64,000 nt of DNA from Alistipes sp. (GTDB lineage Bacteria; Bacteroidota; Bacteroidia; Bacteroidales; Rikenellaceae): positions 1 to 64,000 of the forward strand of contig JAGATC010000006.1 of assembly GCA_017621455.1 (NCBI GenBank), in the 5' to 3' direction. Below, in pieces: positions 62,516 through 64,000 of the stretch; position 1 is the first letter of the stretch, and each line of letters opens with the position of its first letter. The notes beneath the pieces were generated by a model. It worked only from the letters and a program-made list of their open reading frames with translations, did not search any database and had not been told where the DNA came from. The position numbers were made by a program, and so were the translations under genes.

Positions 62516-62601
62516 TGTATGGGCGCTATCTTGTGTCATGTGTATCGAAAATAAATCGTTGTTCTTTTGGTTGAATTAACTCTATTTTTTTGTCACTTTT
62601 T

Positions 62602-62632
62602 ATTGCTCGTTCCAAATTTATATTTATCTTTG
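62602..62632 (+). promoter_or_regulatory. Promoter of the fimbrillin-like lipoprotein
   Basis: ATTG at 62602-62605, 19 bp, TATCTTTG at 62625-62632; the leader is about 42 nt. Confidence 0.65.
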
Positions 62633-62679
62633 CTGCCTAAAGGCAGAAAAACTATTACAAAACCAAATAATTATTAACC

Positions 62680-64000
62680 ATGAGAAACAGATTACTATTT
62701 TTCGTTGCTGCAATCACGGCTATCGGTAGCGTGGTTGTGTCATGCGAGAACCCCCAGGTTGAGGAACCTACGGGTAAGAACGTTACCATCTATGCGACTT
62801 TGGAGAATGGTCGCCAGTGGAACGCAGGTGATGAGCTTGTAATCAATGGCGCGACATTTACAGCGTCGGAGGGAGGCTCTTCAACCATTAAGATTGACAA
62901 CGTTGCAGAGGCTGAGAACTACTACGCAGCCTACGACTTCGGTAGTGGCTCTATCGAGGGCACTACACTGGCGTTGGAGCTCCCAGCTATGCAGGGTGCC
63001 AACCTCTCTAAGATGCAGCCCATGGTTGCTTCGGCTAATACCCCCAACCTCGTTTTCAAGAACGTGATGGGCGAGTTGGTACTCAACATCGAGGGTAACG
63101 GCACCATTAAGAAGGCTACCGTAAGCTCACTCGACGCGGCGCTTGCTGGCGAGGGCACCATTGATCTTAACTTTGCTGGTAGCCCCAAGCTAAAGCTCTC
63201 GGATAGTGGCTCACGCTCGGTTACCTACGATGCTGGCGAGGGTGTTGCACTACCTGCTGAGATTGCTGTAGCACTACCTGCTGCCACATACTCTGGCTTT
63301 GTCGTAACACTCTATGGCGCCGACGACGAGATTATGAGTGGCGTAGAGATTTCGGCTACTGAGATTCTTCGTGGCGAGACAACAGAGGTTAACATCGCTT
63401 ATGAGCCGGACGCTGTGCCTCCTACCTACGTAACTGCAACCATGGAGGCTGATGCCTTTGGTGCGGCACACGCTTGGAATTCTTCGTCAGTACTCTACGT
63501 TAACGGCACACCCGTGCAGGTGGCTGATGCTGAGAAGGGTGAGTTTGGTCCCGTAGCTACGGCAGAGCTATATATCGCTTCAACATCATCTACATCGGTA
63601 AATGGCGTTAGCGGCACTACCATGCGTGTATCTTTGCCTACAACACAGGGTGTAAATGCTCAGTATGCGGCAATCAACCCCGCTGTGGCTAAGTCTACTA
63701 CTAACAACCTTGAGTTTAACTACTTGGCAGGTGTTATCACTATCGACGTTCAGGGCGAGCACAACCTCCGCAAGGCTACACTTTCGGGCAAGAACAACCG
63801 TCGCCTTTCGGGCTCAGGTGTTGTAGACATGTCTACCGACACTCCTCGCTTCTCGCTTGGTAACGACGCCTCGAAGGATGTAATCTTCGACTGTGGCACT
63901 GCAGGTGCAAGCCTTGTTGGTGGCCTAACACTCCGCTTTGTCGTTCCTGCTACGGAGTATACCGAGGGTCTCACTCTTACGCTTGAGGCTACCACAGGTC
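62680..64000 (+). CDS. Fimbrillin-like lipoprotein, partial (runs off the window)
   Basis: At least 440 residues are visible without a stop; the 3' end lies beyond 64000. Signal peptide with lipobox (VVSC, Cys22), then at least two tandem units (about 35-245 and 250-440). Each has a W.AGD/W....LYVNG start, a central YYAAYDFG or AELYIAST strand, a LP..QG segment (ELPAMQGANLS, SLPTTQGVNAQ), then NLVFKNVMGELVLNI-type strands and ATVSS/ATLSG. This is the repeat pattern of fimbrillin-like surface proteins. It could be a stalk-like adhesin or a fimbrial anchor. Confidence 0.8.
   Translation, partial: MRNRLLFFVAAITAIGSVVVSCENPQVEEPTGKNVTIYATLENGRQWNAGDELVINGATFTASEGGSSTIKIDNVAEAENYYAAYDFGSGSIEGTTLALELPAMQGANLSKMQPMVASANTPNLVFKNVMGELVLNIEGNGTIKKATVSSLDAALAGEGTIDLNFAGSPKLKLSDSGSRSVTYDAGEGVALPAEIAVALPAATYSGFVVTLYGADDEIMSGVEISATEILRGETTEVNIAYEPDAVPPTYVTATMEADAFGAAHAWNSSSVLYVNGTPVQVADAEKGEFGPVATAELYIASTSSTSVNGVSGTTMRVSLPTTQGVNAQYAAINPAVAKSTTNNLEFNYLAGVITIDVQGEHNLRKATLSGKNNRRLSGSGVVDMSTDTPRFSLGNDASKDVIFDCGTAGASLVGGLTLRFVVPATEYTEGLTLTLEATTG

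Overview
The window is chromosomal DNA of a Bacteroidales bacterium. The main evidence is the promoter grammar (TTTG, 18-21 bp, TAnnTTTG), which recurs upstream of many genes. Other signs are weak or absent Shine-Dalgarno sequences, many SpII lipoproteins with acidic residues after the cysteine, an archaeal-type prolyl-tRNA synthetase, Bacteroidetes-type RecQ and DUF2723 proteins, and a type II-C CRISPR system with 47-bp repeats. Base composition looks close to balanced. A Rikenellaceae-like origin is possible but cannot be settled from this sequence alone.

Layout. 1-5445: the end of a CRISPR array, then cas2, cas1 and cas9 on the minus strand (ATGA overlaps) and a plus-strand tracrRNA. 5.5-11.7 kb: proS, then an lptB-aroA-aroC-prmC-recX operon (minus). 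11.7-16.4 kb: recQ-rsmA-small lipoprotein, then an MFS transporter (plus). 16.7-23.4 kb: six exported lipoproteins of unknown function (plus), with shared promoter architecture. 23.5-25.6 kb: a small winged-helix/membrane-protein operon, a repeat island and a lipocalin. 25.7-33.4 kb: purC, an M1 peptidase, a DPP IV-like peptidase, a free-Met-sulfoxide reductase and a glycerate kinase. 33.4-37.6 kb: a lipoprotein and three Stealth-family sugar-phosphate transferases. 37.7-38.4 kb: tRNA-Pro with partial 3'-end copies and direct repeats. 38.5-42.0 kb: a BtuFCD/FecBCD-type ABC importer, tRNA-Glu and rpsT. 42.1-43.1 kb: a large island of short palindromic repeats. 43.3-45.8 kb: a membrane Ser/Thr kinase fused to a FISUMP-type domain, and a SIMPL protein. 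45.9-50.8 kb: rny, a probable structured RNA, zapA, a ZapB-like protein, rimO and ftsY. 51-62.4 kb: a lipoprotein, a NamZ-like muramidase, prfB, cysS, a DUF2723 membrane protein and htpG. 62.7 kb to the end: a fimbrillin-like lipoprotein that runs off the window.

Most genes are ordinary housekeeping genes. The most unusual material is regulatory. (i) The cas9 leader is itself a degenerate CRISPR repeat complementary to the tracrRNA anti-repeat, and the cas9 and tracrRNA promoters interleave. (ii) Every CRISPR repeat carries a near-consensus Bacteroidetes promoter pointing into the next spacer. (iii) Two lipoprotein loci share a pair of 20-bp operator-like motifs exactly 49 bp apart. (iv) A G8 tract lies between the -33 and -7 elements of a third lipoprotein promoter. 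(v) The Stealth pair has nearly identical catalytic halves and divergent C-terminal halves. (vi) Remnants at tRNA-Pro look like repeated integration at one site. All functional statements are inferences from sequence; no searches were run.
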